Assembly (NCBI RefSeq): GCF_014196115.1
Contig: NZ_JACIDB010000013.1
Location: forward strand, 1-55,903
DNA from: Sphingomonas aquatilis
Lineage (GTDB): Bacteria > Pseudomonadota > Alphaproteobacteria > Sphingomonadales > Sphingomonadaceae
DNA: 55,903 nucleotides
Direction of reading: 5' to 3'
Position numbers and translations under genes: made by a program. The notes below the pieces were generated by a model that saw only the letters and a list, made by a program, of their open reading frames with translations, did not search any database and had not been told where the DNA came from. Of the stretch, positions 25,053-34,113 are shown piece by piece. How positions within the stretch are numbered: position 1 is the first letter of the stretch; each line of letters opens with the position of its first letter.

Positions 25053-25316
25053 TCATGCGGACTGCGCGGCGTCGTCACCGCGCAGGACAATGAGACCGGT
25101 GCCTTCAAGGCCGTGCGCGATCGTCCAGAAGCGGCGGAGCGCTTCTTCCTCCCCGGCGACGTCGACGATCGTGCCCTCGGCATCCTCGCTGACCGTAACG
25201 TCGTCAAGGCCGGCCTCGCCGGCGTGAGCGCGGATAGCCTGGATGGTTCGATCGATGCCGGCCCGTTCTGCCGCCTTGAGGTGGATACGCATCTTGAGCG
25301 GTCCCGAAGCACGCAT
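25053..25316 (-). CDS. Small hypothetical protein of the efflux operon (87 aa)
   Basis: Begins MRASGPLKMRIHLKAAERAG and has alternating helices and strands (DDVTVSEDAEGTIVDVAGEE, then HGLEGTGLIVLRGDDA), like a small alpha/beta sandwich. It lies 75 bp after czcA-type gene and 6 bp before the lipoprotein gene. A regulatory or metallochaperone-like role is possible but unsupported. A second ATG at codon 9 (MRIHLKAA) is an alternative start. Confidence 0.55.
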   Translation of the reverse strand: MRASGPLKMRIHLKAAERAGIDRTIQAIRAHAGEAGLDDVTVSEDAEGTIVDVAGEEEALRRFWTIAHGLEGTGLIVLRGDDAAQSA

Positions 25317-25391
25317 AATTGTCTCTCGATTGTCGATTTGAAGGGGAGGGCAGGTGGTCGCGGCTTCGATCAAAGCCGCGACCACGCGCGC

Positions 25392-28300
25392 CTATTCCGC
25401 CGGTACCGGCGCGGCGATCTGGTGTCGGCGCTCCGCCATGCGTCCGGTCAACCGCGCGACCCAGGCGGTGATCGCCGGCAGGACGAGCAGCGTCAGGATG
25501 GTCGACGTGACCAGTCCGCCGATGACGACGGTGGCGAGCGGGCGCTGCACCTCGGCGCCGGTGCCGGTGGCTAGCGCCATCGGCACGAAGCCGAGCGACG
25601 CCACCAGCGCCGTCATCAGCACGGGGCGGACCCGCTCCATCGCCCCGTCGGCGATGGCCTTGTCCTCGTCCTCGCCCTCCTCGCGGTACTTGCTGATCGC
25701 TTCCATCATCACGAGGCCGTTCAGGACCGCCACGCCCGAGAGGGCGATGAACCCTACGGCTGCGGTGATCGAGAACGGGATGCCGCGCAGCAGCAGCGCG
25801 AACACGCCGCCCGCCAGCGCCATCGGCACCGCCGAGAACACGATCAGCGCGGGGATGAACCCGCCGAGCGCCATGTAGAGCAGCGCGTAGATCGCCAGGA
25901 AGCAGATCGGCACCACGATCATCAGGCGGAGGCGCGCCGATTGCAGGCTTTCGAAGGTGCCGCCCCAGTCGGTATACATGCCGGCAGGGAGCTGTAACGC
26001 CGCGATCTTCGCCTGCGCGTCGGTGACGAAGCCGCCGAGGTCGCGTCCGCGGACGTTGACCTGGACCGTCACCATGCGCTTGCCGTTCTCGCGGCTGATC
26101 TGGTTCAACCCCTCGGTGAAGTTGAACCGCGCCACCTCGCGAAGCGGGACCGAACGGGCGGTCTGCCCCTCGGCCGCGGGCAGCATGACCGGGATCGCCC
26201 CCAGCACGTCGACGTCATCGCGTTGCGCGTCAGGGAGGCGGACGACGATATCGAACCGCCGATCGCCCTCGAACACGAGCCCGGCTTCCTTGCCGCCCAA
26301 GGCGGCCGAGACGGTGTTCGCCACCTCCTCGACCGACAGGCCGAGCCGCGCCGCGGCCTGTCGGTCGACCTGCACGTCGAAGGTCGGCGCGCCGGCGGTC
26401 TGTTCGACGCTGACGTCGCCGGCCCCCGGGATGCCCTTCACCGCCGCGGCGATCCGCTGCGCCTGCTCGCCCATCTGCGTCAGGTCGTCGCCGTAGAGCT
26501 TGATCGCGACGTCGGCGCGGACGCCGGCGATCAGCTCGTTGAAGCGCATCTGGATCGGCTGCTGGATCTCGGTCCGGTTGCCGATGACGCTCTTCATCTT
26601 CTCTTCGATGCGTCGGATGATGTCGGCCTTGCTGTGGACGTCGGCCGGCCATTCGTCCTCGGGCTTCGGGATGACGTAGGTGTCCGATGCGTTGGGCGGC
26701 ATCGGGTCGGTGCCGAGGTCGGCGTTGCCGTTCTTGGAGAAGACCAGCGCCACCTCCGGCAGCGTCTTCAAGGCATTCTCGAGCCGCAACTGCATCTCGG
26801 TCGACTGGTCGATCGACGCGGAGGGAATGCGGAAGTTGGTGACGGTGATGTCCTTCTCGTCGAGCTGGGGCATGAACTCCTCGCCGAGGAAGCCGAAGCA
26901 GAACACCGCCGCGGCGAACACGCCGACGCCGCCCAGGATGAAGGGCAGCGGCCGGGCGATGGCCTTCGTCAGGATCGGCCCGTAGCGCTCCTTGAACCAG
27001 CGGACGGGCTTGACCTCCGTCTCGCTGACCCGCCCCTTGATGACGATCGCGATCATCGCCGGCACGAAGGTCAGCGACAGCACGAACGCGGAGGCGAGCG
27101 CGATCATCAGCGTGATCGCCATCGGCGAGAACGTCTTACCCTCGACGCCCTGGAAGGTGAGCAGCGGGGTGAAGACGAGGAAGATGATGAGCTGCCCAAA
27201 CACGGTCGGGCGGATCATCTCGACAGCCGATGCCTTGGTCGTCTCCAGACGCTCGTCGAGCGTCAACAACCGGCCTTCCTCCTGTTGTCGCTCGGCGAGG
27301 TGGCGCAGCGCATTCTCGACGATGATGACGGCGCCGTCGACGATCAGGCCGAAGTCGAGCGCACCGAGGCTCATCAAATTGCCGGACACCCCGAGGCCGT
27401 TCATCCCCATCGCCATCATCAGCACCGTGATCGGAATCACGGCCGCGGTGATGAGCGCCGCCCGGATGTTGCCGAGCAGCAGGAACAGCACGACGATGAC
27501 GAGCAGCGCACCTTCGCTGAGGTTCTTCTTGACCGTCTCGATCGTCGCGTTGACGAGTTTGGAGCGGTTGTAGACCGGCTCGGCGAACACGTCGGGCGGG
27601 AGCCCCTTGTTGATCTGGGTCAGCTTGTCGGCGACCGTCGTGGCGACGATGCGGCTGTTCTCACCGACGCGCATCAGCACGGTCGAGATGACCGCTTCCG
27701 ATCCCATGCGGCTCCCGGAGCCGGTACGAACGGCACCGCCGATCACGACCTGGCCGACGTCCTTCACTCGCACGGGCACACCGTTGCGGGTCGCGACGAC
27801 GGCTTCCTGAATGTCGTCGATCGACTTCAGGCGAGCGTCGGCGCGGACCAGAAAGCTCTCGCCGGCGCGCCGGATATAGTTCGAGCCGGCCGACAGGTTG
27901 GCGCGCTCCATCGCGTTCGCCAGCTCGGTGATCGAGATGCCGTAGGATGCGAGCGCGTTGAGGTTGGGTTCAATCAGATACTGCTTGATGTAGCCGCCGT
28001 TGGAGTCGACGCCGGCGACACCCTCGACCGTCCGCATCTGCGGCCGGATGATCCAGTCCTGGACCGTTCGGAGATAGGCGGCCTTGGCCAGTTCGGTGGT
28101 CAGGCGCTCACCCTCGGGAGTGAGATAGCTACCGTCCGACTGCCAGCCGGGCTTGCCGTCGACATGGTCGGCGCCGCCCTTACCGTCCGGGTGACGGAAG
28201 GCGACAGAGTAGAAGAAGATTTCGCCGAGCCCCGTCGACAGCGGCGACAGGTTGGGTTGCACGTTGGCGGGCAGGCTGTCCTTGGCCTGGGCAAGCCGCT

Positions 28301-28634
28301 CGATCACCTGCTGGCGCGCAAAGTAGATGTCGGTCGCCTCGGTGAACACCGCCGTCACCTGACTGAAGCCGTTGCGCGAAAACGAGCGGGTCATCTTGAG
28401 CCCGGGGATGCCCGCCAGGGCGTTTTCGACCGGGAAAGTGACCTGCTTCTCGATATCGACCGGGCCGAGCGTCGGTGCGAACGTGCTGACCTGAACCTGG
28501 CGGTTGGTGATGTCGGGCACGGCGTCGATCGGCAGCTTGGTGATCTGCCACGCGCCGAAGCCGACGACGACGAGGACGAGGGCGGCGACCAGCCAGCGGA
28601 AGCGGACCGATAGGCCAAGTATGCGCTCGATCAT
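25392..28634 (-). CDS. czcA: Heavy-metal efflux RND transporter (CzcA/HME family)
   Basis: 1080 residues, the normal HME-RND length. It has the duplicated 1+5 helix layout with two large periplasmic loops. In helix IV the motif DFGLIVDGAVIIVEN (about residues 427-441) is the proton-relay signature of the Co/Zn/Cd (CzcA) subgroup. Opening MIERILGLSVRFRWLVAALV and PIDAVPDITNRQVQV are typical. It would extrude divalent cations across the envelope with the CzcB- and CzcC-type partners upstream. Overlaps the MFP gene by ATGA. Substrate is inferred from motif class. Confidence 0.93.
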   Translation of the reverse strand: MIERILGLSVRFRWLVAALVLVVVGFGAWQITKLPIDAVPDITNRQVQVSTFAPTLGPVDIEKQVTFPVENALAGIPGLKMTRSFSRNGFSQVTAVFTEATDIYFARQQVIERLAQAKDSLPANVQPNLSPLSTGLGEIFFYSVAFRHPDGKGGADHVDGKPGWQSDGSYLTPEGERLTTELAKAAYLRTVQDWIIRPQMRTVEGVAGVDSNGGYIKQYLIEPNLNALASYGISITELANAMERANLSAGSNYIRRAGESFLVRADARLKSIDDIQEAVVATRNGVPVRVKDVGQVVIGGAVRTGSGSRMGSEAVISTVLMRVGENSRIVATTVADKLTQINKGLPPDVFAEPVYNRSKLVNATIETVKKNLSEGALLVIVVLFLLLGNIRAALITAAVIPITVLMMAMGMNGLGVSGNLMSLGALDFGLIVDGAVIIVENALRHLAERQQEEGRLLTLDERLETTKASAVEMIRPTVFGQLIIFLVFTPLLTFQGVEGKTFSPMAITLMIALASAFVLSLTFVPAMIAIVIKGRVSETEVKPVRWFKERYGPILTKAIARPLPFILGGVGVFAAAVFCFGFLGEEFMPQLDEKDITVTNFRIPSASIDQSTEMQLRLENALKTLPEVALVFSKNGNADLGTDPMPPNASDTYVIPKPEDEWPADVHSKADIIRRIEEKMKSVIGNRTEIQQPIQMRFNELIAGVRADVAIKLYGDDLTQMGEQAQRIAAAVKGIPGAGDVSVEQTAGAPTFDVQVDRQAAARLGLSVEEVANTVSAALGGKEAGLVFEGDRRFDIVVRLPDAQRDDVDVLGAIPVMLPAAEGQTARSVPLREVARFNFTEGLNQISRENGKRMVTVQVNVRGRDLGGFVTDAQAKIAALQLPAGMYTDWGGTFESLQSARLRLMIVVPICFLAIYALLYMALGGFIPALIVFSAVPMALAGGVFALLLRGIPFSITAAVGFIALSGVAVLNGLVMMEAISKYREEGEDEDKAIADGAMERVRPVLMTALVASLGFVPMALATGTGAEVQRPLATVVIGGLVTSTILTLLVLPAITAWVARLTGRMAERRHQIAAPVPAE

Positions 28635-29791
28635 TCGTCGCCTCCCTCGTTCTTCTCGAGTTCGGCTTTGAGGAGGAAGGCGTTGGTGGTCGCGATCGGT
28701 GTGCCGGCGGCAAGGCCATCGCTGATCGCGACCATACCGCCCGAACGACTGCCGATGCGGATCGTGCGGGCCTTAAAACCCTGCGCGGTGCGGACGAACA
28801 CTACGGTGCGGTCGCCGAGCGTCTGCACCGCGTCCTGCGGGACCATGACACCCTGCTTGGCGGCGCCGCCACTGGCGAGGATACGCGCCTGGACGAGCTG
28901 GCCCGGAGCGACCGTGCTGGTGCCGGCGGTGGGGGTGATGACGACGGTGGCGGTCCGTGACTGCGGATCGACCACGCCGGTCGCCGAGCGCACCCGGCCC
29001 TCGACGGTGCGACCGTCATTGGTGGTCAGCTCCACCCGGTCGCCCTCCCGGATTCGCGAGGCATCGGCCGGGGGCACATTGGCGGTGATCTGGAGCCGGC
29101 GCGGATCGGCGACGCGGAACAGCTCAGTCTCGGCCGCGACATACTGGCCGAGATTGGCGGCCTCGCTGGTCACGCGCCCCGATACCGGGCTGACGATTGC
29201 GACCGATCGGCCATCGCCCGACACGCGCGCTGCGCCCGCGGCGGCACTGGCGCGGCGGGCGTCGGCCTGCGCGACGGCGAGGTTCGCCTGCGCGGACTCG
29301 AAGTCGGCACGGGGGCTGACGCCCTGGTTGAGCAGGCTGCGCTCGCGCGCGAGCTGCTTGGCGGCGAGCGTCACTCGGGCTGACGCGGACGAGCGATCGG
29401 CCGCGATCTGCGAGGCGTCACGGCTCTCGACGAGCGCGAGCGTCTGCCCGGTGCGGACCGGATCGCCGATCCGCACCATGATGCGGCTGACCGTGCCGGG
29501 CGCGCGCGCGGTCAAAACCGCCTCGGCGTCGGGCGTGGCCTCGACGGTCGCGGATGCGAGGACCGCGGCGTCCAGCTCGCCACTCGCGGCCGGTGCGACG
29601 GTGATCTGCGACGTGGCGATGGCCTGGGGGCTGATCGCGAGCGCATCAGACGGCGCCTTGGGCGCGGCGGTCTGCGTCGGCGTGGGCGCGGGAGTGGGAG
29701 CCTGGGTGAGGCGGGCGGCACCGAAGCCAATCCCGGCCGCGGCGACGAGGCCGATCGCGGCCCCGGTATAAAGACGATTCCTGTCGGTCAT
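28631..29791 (-). CDS. czcB: Periplasmic adaptor (membrane fusion protein) of the RND efflux system
   Basis: 386 residues. N-terminal membrane anchor (YTGAAIGLVAAAGIGFGAAR), Pro/Thr-rich linker, lipoyl half-motifs (VLTARAPGTVSRIMVRIGDP and VAIVSPVSGRVTSEAANLGQ) flanking a long hairpin helix, then the beta-barrel domain. It lacks a long His-rich N-terminus. Joins the RND pump to the outer-membrane channel. Overlaps both neighbours by ATGA. Confidence 0.9.
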   Translation of the reverse strand: MTDRNRLYTGAAIGLVAAAGIGFGAARLTQAPTPAPTPTQTAAPKAPSDALAISPQAIATSQITVAPAASGELDAAVLASATVEATPDAEAVLTARAPGTVSRIMVRIGDPVRTGQTLALVESRDASQIAADRSSASARVTLAAKQLARERSLLNQGVSPRADFESAQANLAVAQADARRASAAAGAARVSGDGRSVAIVSPVSGRVTSEAANLGQYVAAETELFRVADPRRLQITANVPPADASRIREGDRVELTTNDGRTVEGRVRSATGVVDPQSRTATVVITPTAGTSTVAPGQLVQARILASGGAAKQGVMVPQDAVQTLGDRTVVFVRTAQGFKARTIRIGSRSGGMVAISDGLAAGTPIATTNAFLLKAELEKNEGGDE

Positions 29792-31047
29792 TGGACCGCT
29801 TCTCCGGTGATGGTGAGGCCCTGCAGACGGGCGAGATTGGCGCGAGCGTCGAGGCGAGCGATGGCGGCATCGAGGATGACGCCCCGGGCAACGCCGAGAT
29901 TGTGGCGGGCAGCGAGCAGTTCGATCAGCGGTGACTTGCCGGCCTGGTAGGCGATGCGCGCAAGGCGATAACCTTCCTCGGCAGTCGCCATCGTGCGCTG
30001 CGCCGCTTCCGCCTTGCGATCGGCGGCCTCCACAAGCGCCAGTGCCGCCCGGCTGCCTGCTTCGGCGTCGAGACGGGCCGCTGCTTCACGTGCCTGTGCC
30101 CCTTGCAGTTCGGCCTGGGCAGCGGCGATGTTACCACGGTTGCGGTCGAACAGGGGAAGCGGGATGCCGATCCCGGCGACGATCGCCGGCCCGCTGGCGA
30201 CGCGGAGTTGGCGGACGCCGATCTGCGCGGTCAAGTTGGGGATGGCGAGACGCTGCTGGACCGTCACCTGTCGCGCAGCCGCTTCGCGCTCCGCTTCGGC
30301 GACCTTGACCATCGTCGCCTGCATCGGATCGATCGGCCCCGACGCGGGCCTGGCGTTCATCCGGTCGAGCAGCGATTCCGACACACCGGTATAGGGCACT
30401 GGCGAACCCGCCAGCGCCGACAGGCGGGCGAGCGCCGCGACCTTCTGCGCGCGGGTGGTTTCGAGGTCCGCTTCGAGCGTGTTCAACTCGGTCTCGGCTT
30501 GGACTTGGCGCAGCCGGGCTTCCTTGCCGGCCCCCACCAACGCGCGCGCCGCCTTGAGGTCAGCGGTGGCTTCCTCCACCTCGTCCTCGGCAAGCTCGAT
30601 GCGACGGCTCGCGATCTCGGCACCGGCATAGGCACGCGCCAACTCGGTCGCGTAGAGAAGCCGGCCGTCGCGGTTCCGCGCCTGCGCCGCGACGATCCCG
30701 GCCTCCCCGGCCGAGATACGTGCCGAACGCTTGCCACCCAGCTCGATCGGGATGTCGAGCTGGCCGGTGATCTGCTCCTGGTTGCGAGCATTGCGGGTCA
30801 GGTCGCCGGCGAAGTTCTCGGCATAGACGTTGACCGATGGATTGGGACGCGCGCGCGCCTGCTCGGCCAGCCCCCGGGCTCGTGCCACGTCGGCGTCGAG
30901 CGCGAGCGTGCGGGGCGTGCTTCGCGTCTGGTCATAGAGTTGCGCGAAGGACGGCGCGGTCTGCGACCATGCCGCGCCCGCGGGCAACAGCGCCGCGAGC
31001 GTGCCGGCCAGCGCATAGGCGCGCTGCCGGCGAGACTTACCGTTCAT
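29788..31047 (-). CDS. czcC: Outer-membrane factor (TolC-like, CzcC type)
   Basis: 419 residues with a signal peptide (QRAYALAGTLAALLPAGAAW, cleavage after AWS). Two repeats of the OEP fold are visible, each with long helices (LDADVARARGLAEQARARPN; IELAEDEVEEATADLKAARA; ERAKVAALARLSAL region). It forms the exit duct for the pump. First structural gene of the czc set, 58 bp after the small His-bearing membrane gene. Confidence 0.9.
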   Translation of the reverse strand: MNGKSRRQRAYALAGTLAALLPAGAAWSQTAPSFAQLYDQTRSTPRTLALDADVARARGLAEQARARPNPSVNVYAENFAGDLTRNARNQEQITGQLDIPIELGGKRSARISAGEAGIVAAQARNRDGRLLYATELARAYAGAEIASRRIELAEDEVEEATADLKAARALVGAGKEARLRQVQAETELNTLEADLETTRAQKVAALARLSALAGSPVPYTGVSESLLDRMNARPASGPIDPMQATMVKVAEAEREAAARQVTVQQRLAIPNLTAQIGVRQLRVASGPAIVAGIGIPLPLFDRNRGNIAAAQAELQGAQAREAAARLDAEAGSRAALALVEAADRKAEAAQRTMATAEEGYRLARIAYQAGKSPLIELLAARHNLGVARGVILDAAIARLDARANLARLQGLTITGEAVQ

Positions 31048-31104
31048 GATATCTGTTCCTCCGGGGGATAAGCCGATCGACGCCGGACGCGGCGCCGGTG
31101 GGGC

Positions 31105-31446
31105 TCAGCCGCGCGGAGGTCTCAGCAGTTCGGCAGGCGCGATCCCATGCAGCCAGGGTGCCACGTCGACCACCCACACCCGCTGATCCGCAAACAGCGG
31201 CGCAACCGGCATGAACGGATCGGCGAACCCGATCCACTGGCCCGTCGCATGGGCGAGGACGTGGACAGGCGCATCGGGATCGGTCTGTGACGACGATCCG
31301 TGACTGTGTTCGATCGAAACGGCATGGATGGGATCGTCGTCGTGAACCATCGCATTGTGCCACCCGGACACCGCGAAGAGCCCGAACAGAGCTAGGAACG
31401 CCAGAACGGCGCCGAACATCGCTGATCGGGATCGACGGATCACCAT
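31105..31446 (-). CDS. Small exported His-bearing protein of the metal operon (113 aa)
   Basis: Basic N-terminus MVIRRSRSAMF then a hydrophobic helix (GAVLAFLALFGLFAVSGW), followed by a His/Asp-rich segment (HNAMVHDDDPIHAVSIEHSH). The layout suggests a periplasmic or membrane-anchored metal-binding protein. The frame is open 23 codons further upstream, overlapping the MFS gene by 28 bp; I chose the internal ATG, which gives a proper export signal. No firm family. Confidence 0.55.
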   Translation of the reverse strand: MVIRRSRSAMFGAVLAFLALFGLFAVSGWHNAMVHDDDPIHAVSIEHSHGSSSQTDPDAPVHVLAHATGQWIGFADPFMPVAPLFADQRVWVVDVAPWLHGIAPAELLRPPRG

Positions 31447-31487
31447 AGTCCTGTCGGTAAGCGAGGCACCCGACCGCGACAAGCATT

Positions 31488-32825
31488 TCACGATTTGGGC
31501 TCTTGCTTCGGCCACTCAGGATGCTTGCGATCAATGACGTAAGCGTGTTCGCCCGCCGCGTGGGCAAGATGATGAGGATCGTCCGCGGCGAGGTCGCCAT
31601 GCTCGTGGACGATCACGTCCGGATCGGACGCCGGCCATAGCAGAAGCGCCAACACGACGCCGATCGCGGAGAGGATCGCCATGCCGGTGAAGGCGGCGGT
31701 CATCGAGACGCGCGCGCCAAGCTGCCCGACCAGCGGGTAGCAGATCAGCCAGCAGACGTGGCTCAAGGCGAACTGCGCCGCAAATAGCGCGGGCCGGTCA
31801 TCCGCATTCGCCGAGCGACGCAGCAGTCGCCCCGAGGGGGTGACGTTCGAGGAATAGGCGATACCCATCACCAGCCATCCGGCGAGGATGGCGTGCCAAT
31901 AGGCTGGCCCGGGCGTCATCGAGGCGGAGACACCGGCGAGGACCGCGAGCGCGATGGTGAGGATCGCCGCGCCGATCATCATCACGGTGCGGTCGGCCAC
32001 CCGGTCGAGGACGCGCGGCAAGGTCAGCGCCGCGGTAATCGAGCCGCCTCCGAAGGCGGCGAGCGTAAATGCGACGTCGCGCTGGCTGAGCCCCATCCCC
32101 TTCACGATGACGACGGTGTTGACGATGACCATAGCGCTCGCCGCCGCGGCGCTGAGGGTCAGCGCGAGCAGGCCGCGCAGGCGCGGCGTCTTGAGGTAGA
32201 TGCGAATGCCCCGCGTCGTCTTATCGTAGATGCCGCCTTGGTCCTCGACGGGCTTGGCCTTCGGCAGCACGGTAGACACGACCAACAGCGCCGACGCGAC
32301 GAAGCCGACCGCAGTGCCGGAGAACAGCCAATGGTAGCTGACCAGCGTCAGCAGCCCGGCCGCGAGGATCGGGCTGGTCAGGCTTTCCATGTCGTAGGCG
32401 AGCCGCGAAAGCGACAGCGCGCGGGTGTAGTCGCGCTCCTCCGGCAGCACGTCGGGGATCGTCGCCTGGAAGGTCGGTGTGAACGCGGCCGATGCCGATT
32501 GCAGGACGAAGATCAGGACATAGACCTCCCACACCTGATTCACGAACGGCAGGCAGATGGCGACCACCGCGCGAACGGCGTCCATGCTGACGAGCAACGC
32601 CCGCCGGGGCACGCGGTTGGCGAAGGCGCCGGCGATCGGCGCGACGCCGATATAGGCCGCCATCTTGATCGCAAGCGCGGTGCCAAGGACCGCGCCGGCG
32701 TCACCGCCCGCGATGTCGTAGGCGAGCAGGCCGAGCGCGACCGTCGCGAGGCCGGTGCCGATCAGGGCGATGACCTGTGCCAGGAACAGATGGCGGTAGG
32801 TCCGGTTGGCGAGGACGCTGAGCAT
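31488..32825 (-). CDS. MFS metal exporter, NreB-like with His-rich tail
   Basis: 445 residues, about 12 helices (starts MLSVLANRTYRHLFLAQVIA). The C-terminal cytoplasmic tail is His-rich (VHEHGDLAADDPHHLAHAAG, then EHAYVIDRKH), as in NreB-type nickel/cobalt exporters. GGAGG lies 6 nt before the ATG; the long upstream frame extension covers the operator and the sensor gene and is not coding. First gene of the leftward metal operon, divergent from the metal sensor across the operator palindromes. Confidence 0.85.
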   Translation of the reverse strand: MLSVLANRTYRHLFLAQVIALIGTGLATVALGLLAYDIAGGDAGAVLGTALAIKMAAYIGVAPIAGAFANRVPRRALLVSMDAVRAVVAICLPFVNQVWEVYVLIFVLQSASAAFTPTFQATIPDVLPEERDYTRALSLSRLAYDMESLTSPILAAGLLTLVSYHWLFSGTAVGFVASALLVVSTVLPKAKPVEDQGGIYDKTTRGIRIYLKTPRLRGLLALTLSAAAASAMVIVNTVVIVKGMGLSQRDVAFTLAAFGGGSITAALTLPRVLDRVADRTVMMIGAAILTIALAVLAGVSASMTPGPAYWHAILAGWLVMGIAYSSNVTPSGRLLRRSANADDRPALFAAQFALSHVCWLICYPLVGQLGARVSMTAAFTGMAILSAIGVVLALLLWPASDPDVIVHEHGDLAADDPHHLAHAAGEHAYVIDRKHPEWPKQEPKS

Positions 32826-32835
32826 ACGCCTCCAT

Positions 32836-32875
32836 ATCCCCCTAGGGGGTTCCAGTCTATCCCCCCGTGGGGATA
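32836..32875. promoter_or_regulatory. Twin C/G-tract operators of the CsoR/RcnR-family repressor
   Basis: ATCCCCCTAGGGGGTT (32836-32851) and TATCCCCCCGTGGGGATA (32858-32875) are both near-palindromes with C5-6/G4-5 tracts bounded by AT, the known operator form of RcnR/DmeR/InrS-type sensors. They lie between the divergent exporter and sensor genes, 11 bp from the exporter ATG. Confidence 0.85.
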
Positions 32876-32912
32876 CTCGACAATATCCCGGCAAGTATCC
32901 TACATTGGCGGG

Positions 32913-33182
32913 ATGGCTCACCACATCCACGCCACCCATCCGGCGATTATCAAGCGGCTGAACCGCGCGGCGGGGCACCTCCGCAGCATCGTCGGCATGA
33001 TCGAAGGCGAGCGTGCCTGCGTTGATATCGCGCAACAGCTCCAAGCGGTCGAAAACGCGATTGCGAGCGCCAAGAGGGCACTCATCAACGATCATATCGA
33101 CCATTGCCTCGTTCATGCTGAAGAGGGTGAAGGTCCTCAGCAGGCAATTGAGCAGTTTAGACAAATTTCAAAGTACTGGTAA
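32913..33182 (+). CDS. CsoR/RcnR-family metal-sensing repressor
   Basis: 89 residues, all helical, of the DUF156 family: HPAIIKRLNRAAGHLRSIVG, CVDIAQQLQAVENAIASAKR. Metal ligands are a mixture: the Cys36-His61-Cys65 set of CsoR (Cu) together with His3 and His64 used by RcnR (Ni/Co), plus a His-rich start (HHIHATH). The neighbouring exporter and pump suggest Ni/Co or Zn sensing. GGCGGG precedes the ATG. Metal binding should release the operators at 32836-32875. Confidence 0.92.
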   Translation: MAHHIHATHPAIIKRLNRAAGHLRSIVGMIEGERACVDIAQQLQAVENAIASAKRALINDHIDHCLVHAEEGEGPQQAIEQFRQISKYW

Positions 33183-33254
33183 TTTTGCCAAGACGTGGGG
33201 AACTAACTTTTCCACAATTACATTAGCTCTAAGCTAAAGATATAATTTATAATA

Positions 33255-33524
33255 TTATAGATCTTGATAAATCGATTGAATATCATTGGCTTGTAACCCG
33301 GCGCCCACTCTCACCAAGTTTGTTAGGAACTCGGCAAACACTCGACCAGCATCCATAGGCTCAAAGGGGAGGCTTTGCGGGTCTTCAAATTGATCGAGCC
33401 AATCTCGGATGCGGCTTCGATAAATCTGGGCGTGTTCCCGCTCCACAAGCGCACTAGCAAGTGCAGCCGCCTGCATTGAGTACCCATGACCGGGAAGTCC
33501 CGAAGGGCAGCGAGCTGTTTCCAT
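33255..33524 (-). CDS. Hypothetical helical protein (89 aa)
   Basis: Starts METARCPSGLPGHGYSMQAA and is helical throughout, with an acidic C-terminal half. The frame stays open to 33695, but that part covers the structured GC-rich segment. Upstream GAGAAAGAAAA is a weak ribosome site. The surrounding 33183-33254 is AT-rich and may hold promoters. No family recognised. Confidence 0.45.
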   Translation of the reverse strand: METARCPSGLPGHGYSMQAAALASALVEREHAQIYRSRIRDWLDQFEDPQSLPFEPMDAGRVFAEFLTNLVRVGAGLQANDIQSIYQDL

Positions 33525-33616
33525 AGTGTTTTCTTTCTCGAATAGAGCCGAAGGCGATGCGCACATCGACTTCTGGCCCTCGCCGAGAGCGGGGGGTGAA
33601 TGGGCAAATCTGGGCC

Positions 33617-33754
33617 GATCGAGGGGGAGGGGTATCACCCAGCCTGCACCAAAGCGTAGCGTCGGGAAGGTTGGGGAAACCCCCTCGATCGCCAAGCGCA
33701 GCGCTTGCGCGGAGACGGTCTAGCCCTTGCCCAGAGGGGGGTGGCACCCCCCTC
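33617..33754. other. Structured non-coding segment with G/C-tract inverted repeats
   Basis: GATCGAGGGGG (about 33621-33631) faces CCCCCTCGATC (about 33681-33691), and a third CCCCCCTCGATC lies at 33747-33758. GAGGGGGGT-GGC-ACCCCCCTC forms a perfect 9-bp hairpin at 33734-33754, and AAGCGCAGCGCTTGCGC is a further short palindrome (about 33695). No gene fits 33525-33888. It may be an oriT, a regulatory RNA or an insertion relic. Confidence 0.5.
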
Positions 33755-33888
33755 GATCCGCGACGCGATTAGCGCCGCCACGACCAACACCGACCATCGG
33801 TCGGCCGCTCTGCTGCTTCAATGGATCACGGGAATTTTAGCGTTCTACGTGAGTTTATGGTATGCTGATGGCTTGAAAGGATCGCTTG

Positions 33889-34113
33889 ATGAACGTCGCA
33901 ACGCCCTTCACGTCACCTGTCCCAGCGATCAGCGAGGGGGAGCGCGCACGTCGTCTAGCTGAGGTCAATTTCGCGAGGGGAAGCATCCGCTACGAGGGCG
34001 GCATTCTCTCCGACGAAATCGAGCAACTCAACGACCGATACGTCGCCGGCGAGCTCAGCAGCGACGAGCTGACCGCAGCCATCCTTGCATCTGAAACCGT
34101 TCGCTCGGCTTGA
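33889..34113 (+). CDS. VbhA-like antitoxin of the Fic module
   Basis: 74 residues. Class I Fic antitoxin: inhibitory motif SIRYEG with Ser32, Glu36 and Gly37, fitting (S/T)xxxE(G/N), where the Glu blocks the ATP gamma-phosphate position of the toxin. The rest (DEIEQLNDRYVAGELSSDEL) follows the VbhA fold. GAAAGGA lies about 8 nt before the ATG. Its stop overlaps the toxin start (TTGA), giving antitoxin-first coupled expression. Confidence 0.88.
   Translation: MNVATPFTSPVPAISEGERARRLAEVNFARGSIRYEGGILSDEIEQLNDRYVAGELSSDELTAAILASETVRSA

Noticed and set aside
26223..28613. A ~796-codon + strand open frame opposite czcA
   Set aside because: Asp/Arg/His-rich low-complexity translation produced by the complementary strand of a well-supported RND gene.
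31893..32912. N-terminal extension of the metal sensor frame
   Set aside because: It runs antisense through the exporter gene and the operators; the sensor starts at 32913.
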